From Pseudomonas sp. S09G 359 (lineage in GTDB: Bacteria; Pseudomonadota; Gammaproteobacteria; Pseudomonadales; Pseudomonadaceae), in the NCBI RefSeq assembly GCF_002843605.1, contig NZ_CP025263.1, forward strand, positions 5,981,501 to 6,045,500: a stretch of DNA of 64,000 nucleotides, written 5' to 3'. Below, one piece after another: positions 21,139 to 28,541 of this stretch; within the stretch, counting starts at the first letter, position 1, and every line of letters starts with the position of its first letter. The notes under the pieces were generated by a model. That model was not told where the DNA came from. It saw only the letters and a program-made list of their open reading frames with translations, and did no database searches. The translations under genes were made by a program, and so were the position numbers.

Positions 21139-21633
21139 TTATTCCTGGTCTTTGTTGAGCTTGTCGAAGTGCGCGTGGCCCACTTCCGGGCTGTGGTGCT
21201 TGCCATCGGCGGCACGGCTCTGCTCGGCGCCTTTCCACAGACGCTCCAGGTCGTAGAACTGACGAGCGTTGCTGGTCATCATGTGAACGATCACGTCGTC
21301 CATGTCCAGCAGTACCCAGTCGCTGTCGCCCTTGCCTTCTTCACCCAGTGGCTTGACGCCCTGGGCTTTGACGGCTTCGCGAACCTTGTCCAGCATCGCG
21401 CCGATCTGGCGGTTGGAGGTACCGGTGGCGATGATCATGAAATCGGTGATGCTTTGCTTGTCACGTACGTCCAGAACCTGGATGTCCTGGGCCTTAACGT
21501 CTTCCAGCGCGGCAACGGCGACTTTTACCAGCTCTTCGCCAGCCAGTTCCGGGCCAACGTGGGCTTCAACCGGCAGCGGTGCGCTTTTGAAGGTGCCTTT
21601 GCGCTTAACTTTGCTTACGTCTTTGTTCGTCAT
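21139..21633 (-). CDS. rsfS: Ribosome silencing factor RsfS
   Basis: The Iojap-domain protein (about 45-150; QDIQVLDVRDKQSITDFMII, then ATGTSNRQIGAM) binds uL14 and blocks 30S-50S joining when nutrients are low. At 164 residues it is longer than E. coli RsfS because of an N-terminal tail (MTNKDVSKVKRKG) and a polar C-terminal tail; a start inside at a later Met cannot be excluded. nadD lies 69 bases upstream on the same strand. Confidence 0.95.
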   Translation of the reverse strand: MTNKDVSKVKRKGTFKSAPLPVEAHVGPELAGEELVKVAVAALEDVKAQDIQVLDVRDKQSITDFMIIATGTSNRQIGAMLDKVREAVKAQGVKPLGEEGKGDSDWVLLDMDDVIVHMMTSNARQFYDLERLWKGAEQSRAADGKHHSPEVGHAHFDKLNKDQE

Positions 21634-21702
21634 AAAAAACTCGTTTTGCTCGTATGTTCGGGCGCTTGCTGCACGATTGTTCGTGCGTTCAAGCGCGCCT
21701 TT

Positions 21703-22347
21703 TCAGTTCGACGCACGGTAAAGCCCGTGCGCATCGATGTAGGCCAGGACCGCGTCAGGCACCAGGAAACGTACCGACTTACCGCTGGCCAGCAGTTGAC
21801 GGATCTGGGTGGCGGACACCGCAAGCGGGGTCTGCCAGACGAATGCAATATTCCCGTTCGGCCCGGTCAGGGCCAAGGGGTCACTTACCGACCGCGCGGC
21901 CAGCAGGTTGCGCAAGGCATCCGGCGGTTCGCTGTCGGCATCCGGGCGTTGCAGAACCAGGATGTGGCAATGCTGGAGGAGTTCCTCCCAGCGGTGCCAA
22001 GAGGGCAGGCCGCAAAATGCGTCCCAGCCCAAAAGCAGAAACAACTGGTCATCTACGGCCAACTCGGCGCGTATCAGCTCCAGGGTGTCGACAGTGTAGG
22101 ACGGTTTATCGCGTTTGAGTTCGCGGTCGTCCACCACCAGCGGCGGAATGCCGGCTACGGCAAGGCGCACCATTTCCAGGCGCTGTTGCGGTGACACCTG
22201 TGGCGTGTCGCGATGCGGCGGCCGCGCATTGGGCATCACGCGCAGCTCGTCCAGCGCGAGGGCATCCGCGACTTCCAGGGCACTGCGCAAATGGCCGATG
22301 TGCACGGGGTCGAAAGTACCGCCGAGCAGCCCGATGCGTTTAGCCAT
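21703..22347 (-). CDS. nadD: Nicotinate-nucleotide adenylyltransferase
   Basis: A 214-residue nucleotidyltransferase that makes deamido-NAD from nicotinate mononucleotide and ATP. It has the [11 protein letters not shown] motif at residues 9-19 and the C-terminal [20 protein letters not shown] (SxTxxR-type) motif. The ATG at 22347 overlaps the proA TGA as TGATG, so the TTG one codon earlier was not used. Confidence 0.96.
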   Translation of the reverse strand: MAKRIGLLGGTFDPVHIGHLRSALEVADALALDELRVMPNARPPHRDTPQVSPQQRLEMVRLAVAGIPPLVVDDRELKRDKPSYTVDTLELIRAELAVDDQLFLLLGWDAFCGLPSWHRWEELLQHCHILVLQRPDADSEPPDALRNLLAARSVSDPLALTGPNGNIAFVWQTPLAVSATQIRQLLASGKSVRFLVPDAVLAYIDAHGLYRASN

Positions 22348-23612
22348 CAAGTGCGCACATGACCGTCGCCGAACACCACGTACTTCTCGCTGGTCAGGCC
22401 TTCCAGGCCAACCGGGCCGCGTGCATGGAGCTTGTCGGTGGAGATACCGATCTCCGCCCCCAGGCCATACTCGAAGCCGTCGGCAAAACGCGTCGAGGCG
22501 TTGATCATCACCGAAGCGGAATCCACTTCGTTGAGGAAGCGCCGCGCATCGCTGAAATGCTCGGAAACAATGGCGTCGGTGTGCTTGGAGCCGTATTTGT
22601 TGATGTGTTCGATGGCCTGGTCCAGGTCGTCGACGATACGGATCGACAGGATCGGCGCCGTGTACTCGGTGTACCAGTCCTCTTCCGTGGCTTCGATCAC
22701 GTCCGCGCCCAGCAGCGCACGGGTGCGCTCACAGCCACGCAGTTCGACGCCCTTGTCACGGTAGATGGCAGCCAGCGGCGGCAGCACGCGATCGGCAATG
22801 CCGACGTGCACCAGCAGGGTTTCCATGGTGTTGCACGGGGCGTAGCGGTGGGTCTTGGCGTTGTCGGCGATGCGGATCGCCTTGTCGATATCGGCGGCGA
22901 CGTCGATAAACACGTGACACACACCGTCCAGGTGCTTGATCACTGGCACCTTGGCATCACGGCTCACGCGTTCGATCAGGCTCTTGCCACCGCGCGGCAC
23001 GATCACGTCGACAAATTCCGGCATGGTGATCAGCGCGCCCACGGCGGCGCGGTCGGTGGTTTCCACCACTTGCACCACTTCAGCCGGCAACTCGGCCACA
23101 GCCAGGCCCTGCTGGATGCAAGCGGCGATGGCGCGGTTAGAGTTGATGGCCTCGGAACCGCCACGCAGGATGGTCGCATTGCCCGACTTGAGGCACAGGC
23201 TCGCGGCGTCGATGGTCACGTTCGGGCGCGACTCATAAATGATGCCGATCACGCCCAGGGGCACGCGCATCTTGCCCACCTGGATGCCGGACGGCAGGTA
23301 GCGCATATCGCGAATTTCACCGATGGGGTCAGGCAGCTTGGCCACCTGACGCAGGCCTTCGATCATGTCGTCGATACGTGCCGGGGTCAGCGCCAGGCGA
23401 TCCAGCAGGGCTGGCTCCAGGCCATTGGCGCGGCCGTTGGCCAGGTCCAATTCATTGGCGGCAGCCAGCTCGGAGCGCGAAGCATCCAGAGCGTCAGCGG
23501 CGGCCAGCAAGGCACGGTTCTTCTGCGCGGTGCTCGCACGGGCGATCAACCGCGAGGCCTGACGGGCAGCGCGACCCAGGCGGGTCATGTAGTCAAGAAC
23601 GGACTCAGTCAT
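22347..23612 (-). CDS. proA: Gamma-glutamyl phosphate reductase
   Basis: The 421-residue aldehyde-dehydrogenase-fold enzyme makes glutamate-5-semialdehyde in proline synthesis. The catalytic cysteine lies in [14 protein letters not shown], the cofactor loop in [11 protein letters not shown], and the C-terminal FGDGHVRT is typical. It starts a minus-strand run proA-nadD-rsfS-rlmH-PBP2-rodA-mltB-rlpA with very small or overlapping gaps. Confidence 0.97.
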   Translation of the reverse strand: MTESVLDYMTRLGRAARQASRLIARASTAQKNRALLAAADALDASRSELAAANELDLANGRANGLEPALLDRLALTPARIDDMIEGLRQVAKLPDPIGEIRDMRYLPSGIQVGKMRVPLGVIGIIYESRPNVTIDAASLCLKSGNATILRGGSEAINSNRAIAACIQQGLAVAELPAEVVQVVETTDRAAVGALITMPEFVDVIVPRGGKSLIERVSRDAKVPVIKHLDGVCHVFIDVAADIDKAIRIADNAKTHRYAPCNTMETLLVHVGIADRVLPPLAAIYRDKGVELRGCERTRALLGADVIEATEEDWYTEYTAPILSIRIVDDLDQAIEHINKYGSKHTDAIVSEHFSDARRFLNEVDSASVMINASTRFADGFEYGLGAEIGISTDKLHARGPVGLEGLTSEKYVVFGDGHVRT

Positions 23613-23787
23613 GGTCAGGGAGTCTTGGCAAAGAGGAAAGCGGCAGATTATAGCTGTGACGCCGCCCGACTGACAGCGGTGAGGGGCGGATGGTCGAAAT
23701 GAACTGTAAAAACCTGGGGTTCAGCGGTAATTAAGGTGGGAGTTGTTATTATTCGGTCACATTTAGCCGTATTTACCTCTGACCGCC

Positions 23788-24459
23788 ATGCCCCAACTCC
23801 CTTCCAGCGCCCTGCCCGACGGCTTCTTCGACCGAGACGCGCAATTGCTCGCGCGTGAATTGCTCGGAAAAGTCATACGTCACCGCGTGGGCGAAATCTG
23901 GCTTTCAGCGCGAATTATTGAAACCGAAGCCTATTACGTGGCCGAAAAAGGCAGCCATGCCTCACTCGGCTACACAGAAAAGCGTAAGGCTTTGTTTCTG
24001 GATGGTGGCCACATCTACATGTACTACGCCCGTGGCGGCGATTCGCTGAACTTCAGCGCCCAAGGCCCGGGCAATGCCGTGCTGGTCAAATCGGCCTACC
24101 CGTGGGTGGACGAAGTGTCCGGCCCGGCCAGCCTGGCGCAGATGCTGCTGAACAATCCGAACGCCGATGGTAGCCCCAGGCCCACGCAGAAGCTGTGTGC
24201 CGGCCAGACCCTGCTATGCAAAGCCCTGGGCCTGAAAGTGCCGATGTGGGACGCCAAGCGTTTTGACCAGGAATTGCTCTACGTCGAAGACGTGGGTCAG
24301 ACGCCGACGCAGATCATCCAGACCACCCGCCTGGGCATCCCCAGCGGGCGCGATGAACACCTGATGTACCGCTTCGTCGATGCTGGCTACGCGCCTTATT
24401 GCACGCGGAACCCGCTGCGCAGGGGCCAGGTCGAAGGCCAGGATTATTTTTTGATTTGA
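23788..24459 (+). CDS. DNA-3-methyladenine glycosylase (AAG/MPG family)
   Basis: A 223-residue base-excision repair enzyme of the AAG family (not AlkA): TEAYYVAEKGSHASLGYTEK carries the catalytic-loop region, IYMYYARGGDSLNFSAQGPG binds the flipped base, and KLCAGQTLLCKALGL is conserved. It removes alkylated purines. It is monocistronic, divergent from proA and followed by a hybrid REPIN. Confidence 0.92.
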   Translation: MPQLPSSALPDGFFDRDAQLLARELLGKVIRHRVGEIWLSARIIETEAYYVAEKGSHASLGYTEKRKALFLDGGHIYMYYARGGDSLNFSAQGPGNAVLVKSAYPWVDEVSGPASLAQMLLNNPNADGSPRPTQKLCAGQTLLCKALGLKVPMWDAKRFDQELLYVEDVGQTPTQIIQTTRLGIPSGRDEHLMYRFVDAGYAPYCTRNPLRRGQVEGQDYFLI

Positions 24460-24513
24460 ATTGAGACGGTTGCTCTTGCTGGAAAACGATATCCGCCACA
24501 CAGCAGATCCAAT

Positions 24514-24600
24514 GTGGGAGCGGGGTTGCTCGCGAAGGCGGCGTGTCAGCACTGGATGCATCGACTGACACGCCGCCATCGGGGGCAAGCCCCCTCCCAC
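24514..24600. repeat. Hybrid REPIN with two different REP arms
   Basis: The left arm is of the GTGGGAGCGGG(G)TTGCTCGCGAA type (24514-24536) and the right arm of the ATCGGGGGCAAGCCCCCTCC type (24578-24600). Outer 7 bp and an inner 13-bp stem (GGCGGCGTGTCAG with CTGACACGCCGCC) are perfectly complementary, but the cores are not. All other complete REPINs here have matched arms. Confidence 0.85.
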
Positions 24601-24651
24601 AGTTGATCTTCACCGTCTCAGATTTTGTATTACATATATGGAGAAGTTTGT

Positions 24652-25968
24652 ATGGGCCACTGGCTCGATAGCATTACCGGCTGGCTGACCCTGAACCCGC
24701 AATGGCTGGCGGTGGCAGTGTTTATCGTCGCGTGCGTGGAATGCCTGGCCATCGCCGGACTGATCGTGCCGGGCACGGTGTTGCTGTTTGCCATTGCGGC
24801 GCTGGCCGGCAGTGGCGCGCTGTCGTTGAGTGAAACCCTGCTGCTGGGCTTCCTCGGCGGGTTACTCGGTGATGGTGTTTCCTACTACCTGGGACGACAT
24901 TTCCACCAGAACATCCGGCGCCTGCCGGGCCTGCGTCACCATCCGGAATGGATGAATGGCGCCGAAACCTACTTCCACAAATACGGCATCGCCAGCCTGC
25001 TGGTCGGACGTTTCATCGGCCCGTTGCGCCCCATGCTGCCGATGGTGGCAGGCATGTGCGACATGCCGTTCCCGCGCTTTGCCGCCGTGAGCGTCCTGGC
25101 CGCAGCCGGCTGGTCGGTAGCCTATCTACTGCCAGGCTGGGCCACCGGTGCCGCCTTCCGCCTGCCCTTGCCGGAAGGTTTCTGGCCGGAAGCGGGGATT
25201 GTCGCCGCGTGTCTGGCTGTCGTGGTGGGGCTGAGTTTGAACAGCAGCCTGCGCGGACACCGTCGCACCACCCTGTGGATCGGCTGCGCCAGCCTGGTGT
25301 TGTTGATCGCACTGTTTATTGGCTACCCGCACCTCAATGACTTCGACCAGGGCCTGAGCGCGCTGGTGCAGGAGCATCGCAGCCCGTGGCTGGACGAGGT
25401 GATGGTGCGGATCACCCAACTGGGTGAGTTCAAGAAGATGTTCGTCGCCAGCGCCATATTTACCGGCCTGCTGTTACTGGCGCGGCAATGGCGCCATGCG
25501 GTGTTTGTCGGCGCCACCCTGGCCGGCGCGGCGGTGATCAACACCGGCACCAAGCTGTTTTTCGCACGGGGCCGGCCGGAAATTCTTACCGACCCACTGA
25601 CCAGTTTCAGCATGCCCAGCGGGCATGCCTCCGGGGCCTTTGCGTTTTTCCTGGCGCTGGCGGTGTTGGCCGGGCGCGGGCAACCCACGCGGTTGCGCCT
25701 GACCTGGCTGCTGCTGGGCTGTATCCCGGCAGCCTTTATCGCGCTGTCGCGGGTTTACCTGGGGGCCCATTGGCCGACGGACATTCTTGCCGGCACCCTG
25801 CTGGCGATGACCGTGTGCGCCTTCAGCCTCGCGGTGAGCCAGTACCGCAGCCCGCTGCCGGCGATGTCGCAGAAAACCTGGTGGCTGCTGCTGCCGGCGC
25901 TGGTGGCGGTGCTGAGTTTTATCGCCCTCACCGGCACCTCCCACGCCCTGCTGCGCTACGCCTACTGA
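24652..25968 (+). CDS. DedA-PAP2 phosphatase fusion protein
   Basis: A 438-residue polytopic membrane protein with two domains. Residues 1-200 are a DedA (SNARE-associated/VTT) domain: VECLAIAGLIVPGT and FHKYGIASLLVGRFIGPLRP. Residues 225-430 are a PAP2 acid phosphatase with all three motifs: KLFFARGRP (from Lys301), PSGH (322-325) and SRVYLGAHWPTD (Ser366, His373, Asp377). PAP2 proteins dephosphorylate lipid phosphates such as undecaprenyl pyrophosphate; some DedA proteins are reported undecaprenyl-phosphate flippases. ATG 24652 has GGAG eight bases upstream. It overlaps the convergent LON-domain gene by 7 bases. Substrate is not known. Confidence 0.9.
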   Translation: MGHWLDSITGWLTLNPQWLAVAVFIVACVECLAIAGLIVPGTVLLFAIAALAGSGALSLSETLLLGFLGGLLGDGVSYYLGRHFHQNIRRLPGLRHHPEWMNGAETYFHKYGIASLLVGRFIGPLRPMLPMVAGMCDMPFPRFAAVSVLAAAGWSVAYLLPGWATGAAFRLPLPEGFWPEAGIVAACLAVVVGLSLNSSLRGHRRTTLWIGCASLVLLIALFIGYPHLNDFDQGLSALVQEHRSPWLDEVMVRITQLGEFKKMFVASAIFTGLLLLARQWRHAVFVGATLAGAAVINTGTKLFFARGRPEILTDPLTSFSMPSGHASGAFAFFLALAVLAGRGQPTRLRLTWLLLGCIPAAFIALSRVYLGAHWPTDILAGTLLAMTVCAFSLAVSQYRSPLPAMSQKTWWLLLPALVAVLSFIALTGTSHALLRYAY

Positions 25969-26555
25969 GTGAAGAGTTCACCTTGCAGCTCGTCCAGCAG
26001 CATCTGGATGGCGTCCAGGCGCTGCTGGGGGTCGTCGAGTTGCAGCAGGTCGATCTTGTCGGCCTCGGTGAACGGCAGCAGGTACGCCAGCTGATTGCCC
26101 AAGGCTTGCTGGCCATCGGCGTGGGCGTCCATGTCCAGCGAGGCCACCATCGGGTGTTCGGCCAGGGCCTGGAGCAAGGCCAGCAGGTCGGCGTCTTCTT
26201 CTTCCAGGGGCTGGTCCGGCAGCTCTTCCAGCCATTGCACCTCGGCCACCAATAGCTGGTCTTTCTGCACGCCGGCGTCACGCACGCGGAAGCGGCGGCC
26301 GCCTTCGACGCGAATCCCCAGCAAGCCGTTGTCCTGCTGCTTGAAGTCGCGGATCAGCGCTTCACAGCCGATCAGCGCGTAGCCATCCGGAGCCATGCCC
26401 ACTTCCTTGCCGTCGAGGATGCACACCACGCCAAAGCTTTCGCCCTTTTTCATGCAGCGGCTGATCATGTCCAGGTAGCGCGCCTCGAACAGTTGCAGGT
26501 CAAGGGTGCAACCAGGGAACAGCACGGTATTGAGCGGGAACAACGCCAGACTCAT
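25962..26555 (-). CDS. LON substrate-binding-domain protein
   Basis: A 197-residue protein made only of the Lon protease N-terminal (LAN/PUA-like) domain: LALFPLNTVLFPGCTLDLQL, FEARYLDMISRCM, FGVVCI. There is no AAA+ or protease part, so it is not a protease. Such stand-alone proteins are common in proteobacteria; function unknown, perhaps adaptor-like. The gene lies 21 bases downstream of the lrgB-like gene on the same strand, and its 3-prime end overlaps the convergent DedA-PAP2 gene by 7 bases. Confidence 0.88.
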   Translation of the reverse strand: MSLALFPLNTVLFPGCTLDLQLFEARYLDMISRCMKKGESFGVVCILDGKEVGMAPDGYALIGCEALIRDFKQQDNGLLGIRVEGGRRFRVRDAGVQKDQLLVAEVQWLEELPDQPLEEEDADLLALLQALAEHPMVASLDMDAHADGQQALGNQLAYLLPFTEADKIDLLQLDDPQQRLDAIQMLLDELQGELFTQ

Positions 26556-26576
26556 AAAGGTTTCCTTAAACCTGGT

Positions 26577-27293
26577 TTAAACAATCACCGACACAGCCAA
26601 CGGCAGGAACACTGCCGTGGCCACGCCCATCAGACTCATGGCCAGCGCTGCAAAGGCGCCGCACTCTTCGCTTTCCTGAAGGGCCACCGAGGTGCCGACG
26701 GCATGGGCAGTCATGCCCAGGGCCATGCCGCGCGCCTCGGGGCTGTGCACGCCCAGGCGCGACAAATACGCCGGGCCGATCATCGCGCCGATCACGCCGG
26801 TGATCAGCACAAACACCGCGGCCAGCGCCGCCACCCCGCCGATCTGCTCGGCCACCAACATGGCAATCGGCGAGGTCACCGACTTCGGCGCCATGGTCAT
26901 CAGCATCATGTGTTCGGCGCCAAACCACCAGCCCAGCAGCACACACAGGCCAGTGGCCAACACACCACCTACCACCAGCGTAGTAAAAATCGGCCAGAAC
27001 AATTGACGAATGCGCCGCAGGTTCAGATAAAGCGGCACCGCCAGGGCCACCGTGGCCGGGCCGAGCAGAATACCCATGATCTCGGTGCTCTTACGGTACT
27101 CGGCGTAACTGAGGCCGCAAGTCAGCAACACGCCGATCACCAATAACATGGAGACCAGCACCGGTTGCAGGAAAATCCAGCGGGTTTTCTCGAAGCCGGC
27201 GAGCACCAACTGGTAGGCGCCGAGGGTGATGCCGATGCCAAACAGCGGGTGATGAATGACGGCCGTCCACGCGCCTTGCCAGTCGAAGGTCAT
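26577..27293 (-). CDS. LrgB family membrane protein
   Basis: A 238-residue LrgB/CidB protein with about seven hydrophobic segments; conserved stretches are GPATVALAVPLY, TMAPKSVTSPIAM and ARGMALGMTAHAVGTS. The family partners with LrgA/CidA; roles proposed are control of murein hydrolases or metabolite (pyruvate, glycolate-type) transport. ATG 27293 overlaps the lrgA-like stop by four bases (ATGA). The frame stays open much further upstream, but that part is the lrgA gene in another frame. Confidence 0.9.
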   Translation of the reverse strand: MTFDWQGAWTAVIHHPLFGIGITLGAYQLVLAGFEKTRWIFLQPVLVSMLLVIGVLLTCGLSYAEYRKSTEIMGILLGPATVALAVPLYLNLRRIRQLFWPIFTTLVVGGVLATGLCVLLGWWFGAEHMMLMTMAPKSVTSPIAMLVAEQIGGVAALAAVFVLITGVIGAMIGPAYLSRLGVHSPEARGMALGMTAHAVGTSVALQESEECGAFAALAMSLMGVATAVFLPLAVSVIV

Positions 27294-27643
27294 TGATCCT
27301 TCTCCTTGCGCTTGACCATCTGCTGCATCAGCACGCCGACAAAGCCCATGGCGATCACCAGCGACAGCACCAGCGCACCGACGATGGCCCAGAAGTCGGC
27401 GGCGATGTCCTTGGCGTACACCATCACCCCCACCGCCGGCGGCACCAGTAGCAACGGCAGGTAGCGCAACAGGCTGCTGGCGGCCAGGCTCAAGGGCTCG
27501 CCGACTTCGCCGCGCCAGATCAGAAACCCCAGCATCAGCAGCAGGCCGATGATCGGCCCAGGCAGCACCGGCAACACCAAATGGTTGATCGCCGTGCCGA
27601 TCAATTGAAACAGCACCAGCCAGGTCAGCCCACGTAACAGCAT
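27290..27643 (-). CDS. CidA/LrgA family protein
   Basis: A 117-residue, four-helix holin-like membrane protein. Typical segments: LPGPIIGLLLMLGFLI and LLLVPPAVGVMVY, with a charged cytoplasmic tail KRKEKDQ. It is encoded directly upstream of the LrgB-like partner with a 4-base overlap, the standard arrangement of lrgAB/cidAB pairs. No LytTR or LysR regulator sits beside it. Confidence 0.9.
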   Translation of the reverse strand: MLLRGLTWLVLFQLIGTAINHLVLPVLPGPIIGLLLMLGFLIWRGEVGEPLSLAASSLLRYLPLLLVPPAVGVMVYAKDIAADFWAIVGALVLSLVIAMGFVGVLMQQMVKRKEKDQ

Positions 27644-27824
27644 CCGTTCTCTCCCCCTTCAAAACCCGCCCGCATTATAAGCACGCCCGCCCTATGCACC
27701 GGCATTCGCCAAAAGCATGGTGGGTTGACCGGGCCCATTGGCCATGATGATCTACATTGGTTCTCTGTAACCCATAAAAAACACCGACTTTGTATAAAGA
27801 CTCGATGAACCAAGGAGAGACGCA

Positions 27825-28280
27825 ATGCCCTATGTACCCGTAGCGCAGCTCAAAGATTATGTCGGCAAGGAACTGGGACGTTCCGAATGGCTCACCATCG
27901 ACCAGGCCCGCATCAACCTGTTCGCAGAAGCCACTGGCGACCATCAGTTTATCCACGTCGACCCGGTCAAGGCCGCGCAAACGCCGTTTGGCACCACCAT
28001 CGCCCACGGTTTCCTGTCACTGTCGCTGATGCCCAAGCTGATGGAAGACATCCTGATCGTGCCCGAAGGCCTGAAGATGGCGGTCAACTACGGCCTGGAC
28101 AGCGTGCGCTTTATCCAGCCGGTGAAGGTCAACTCCAAGGTACGCCTGAACGTGACCCTCACCGATGTGACCGAGAAAAAGCCCGGCCAATGGCTGCTCA
28201 AGGCCACCGCTACCCTGGAGATCGAAGGCCAGGAAAAACCCGCTTACGTTGCAGAGTCGTTGTCGCTCTACTTCGTGTAA
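27825..28280 (+). CDS. MaoC-like (R)-specific enoyl hydratase
   Basis: A 151-residue hot-dog-fold protein. The hydratase 2 motif is visible: ATGDHQFIHVDPVKA gives the catalytic Asp and His, and TIAHGFLSLSLMP follows. This group hydrates enoyl-CoA (R-specific), for example for polyester or fatty-acid metabolism, but the substrate here is unknown. AAGGAGA lies nine bases before the ATG. Divergent from lrgA and followed by a repeat array. Confidence 0.9.
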   Translation: MPYVPVAQLKDYVGKELGRSEWLTIDQARINLFAEATGDHQFIHVDPVKAAQTPFGTTIAHGFLSLSLMPKLMEDILIVPEGLKMAVNYGLDSVRFIQPVKVNSKVRLNVTLTDVTEKKPGQWLLKATATLEIEGQEKPAYVAESLSLYFV

Positions 28281-28294
28281 ACCCCGACCAACAT

Positions 28295-28470
28295 TGTGGC
28301 AAGCAAGCTTGTCGTGGCGAGCGGGCTTGCTGTGGCAACTGGCTTGTCGTGACAAGCGGGCTTGCTGTGGCGAGCGGGCTTGCTGTGGCGAGCGGGCTTG
28401 CTGTGGCGAGCGGGCTTGCTGTGGCGAGCGGGCTTGCCCGCGTTGGGCGGCGCAGCCGCCCCCCTCCAAA
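28295..28470. repeat. REP-derived 18-bp tandem array ending in an intact REP
   Basis: About eight head-to-tail units with period 17-18 bp run from 28295 to 28437. Four in a row (28366-28437) are identical TGTGGCGAGCGGGCTTGC; the first four are degenerate (for example TGTGGCAACTGGCTTGT). The last unit runs on into CCGCGTTGGGCGGCGCAGCC, the rest of a REP like the one at 11.0 kb. It lies between the maoC-like gene and the MORN lipoprotein gene. Confidence 0.9.
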
Positions 28471-28541
28471 ATGCGGCCACAAATTCATGTATGAAATCTA
28501 CAGCTGCGGCATACTCGGCGCTCAATTATCCGGATCCCGCT

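Noticed and set aside
26577..27662. 361-residue extended LrgB protein
   Set aside because: The extra N-terminus is the lrgA gene in a different frame; ATG 27293 overlaps the lrgA stop and gives the family start.
28295..28437. CRISPR array
   Set aside because: Units are contiguous without spacers and match REP elements.
28362..28541. N-terminal extension of the MORN lipoprotein (MLWRAGLLWRAGLLW repeats)
   Set aside because: This is the REP tandem array read as protein; the lipobox signal starts at 28542.
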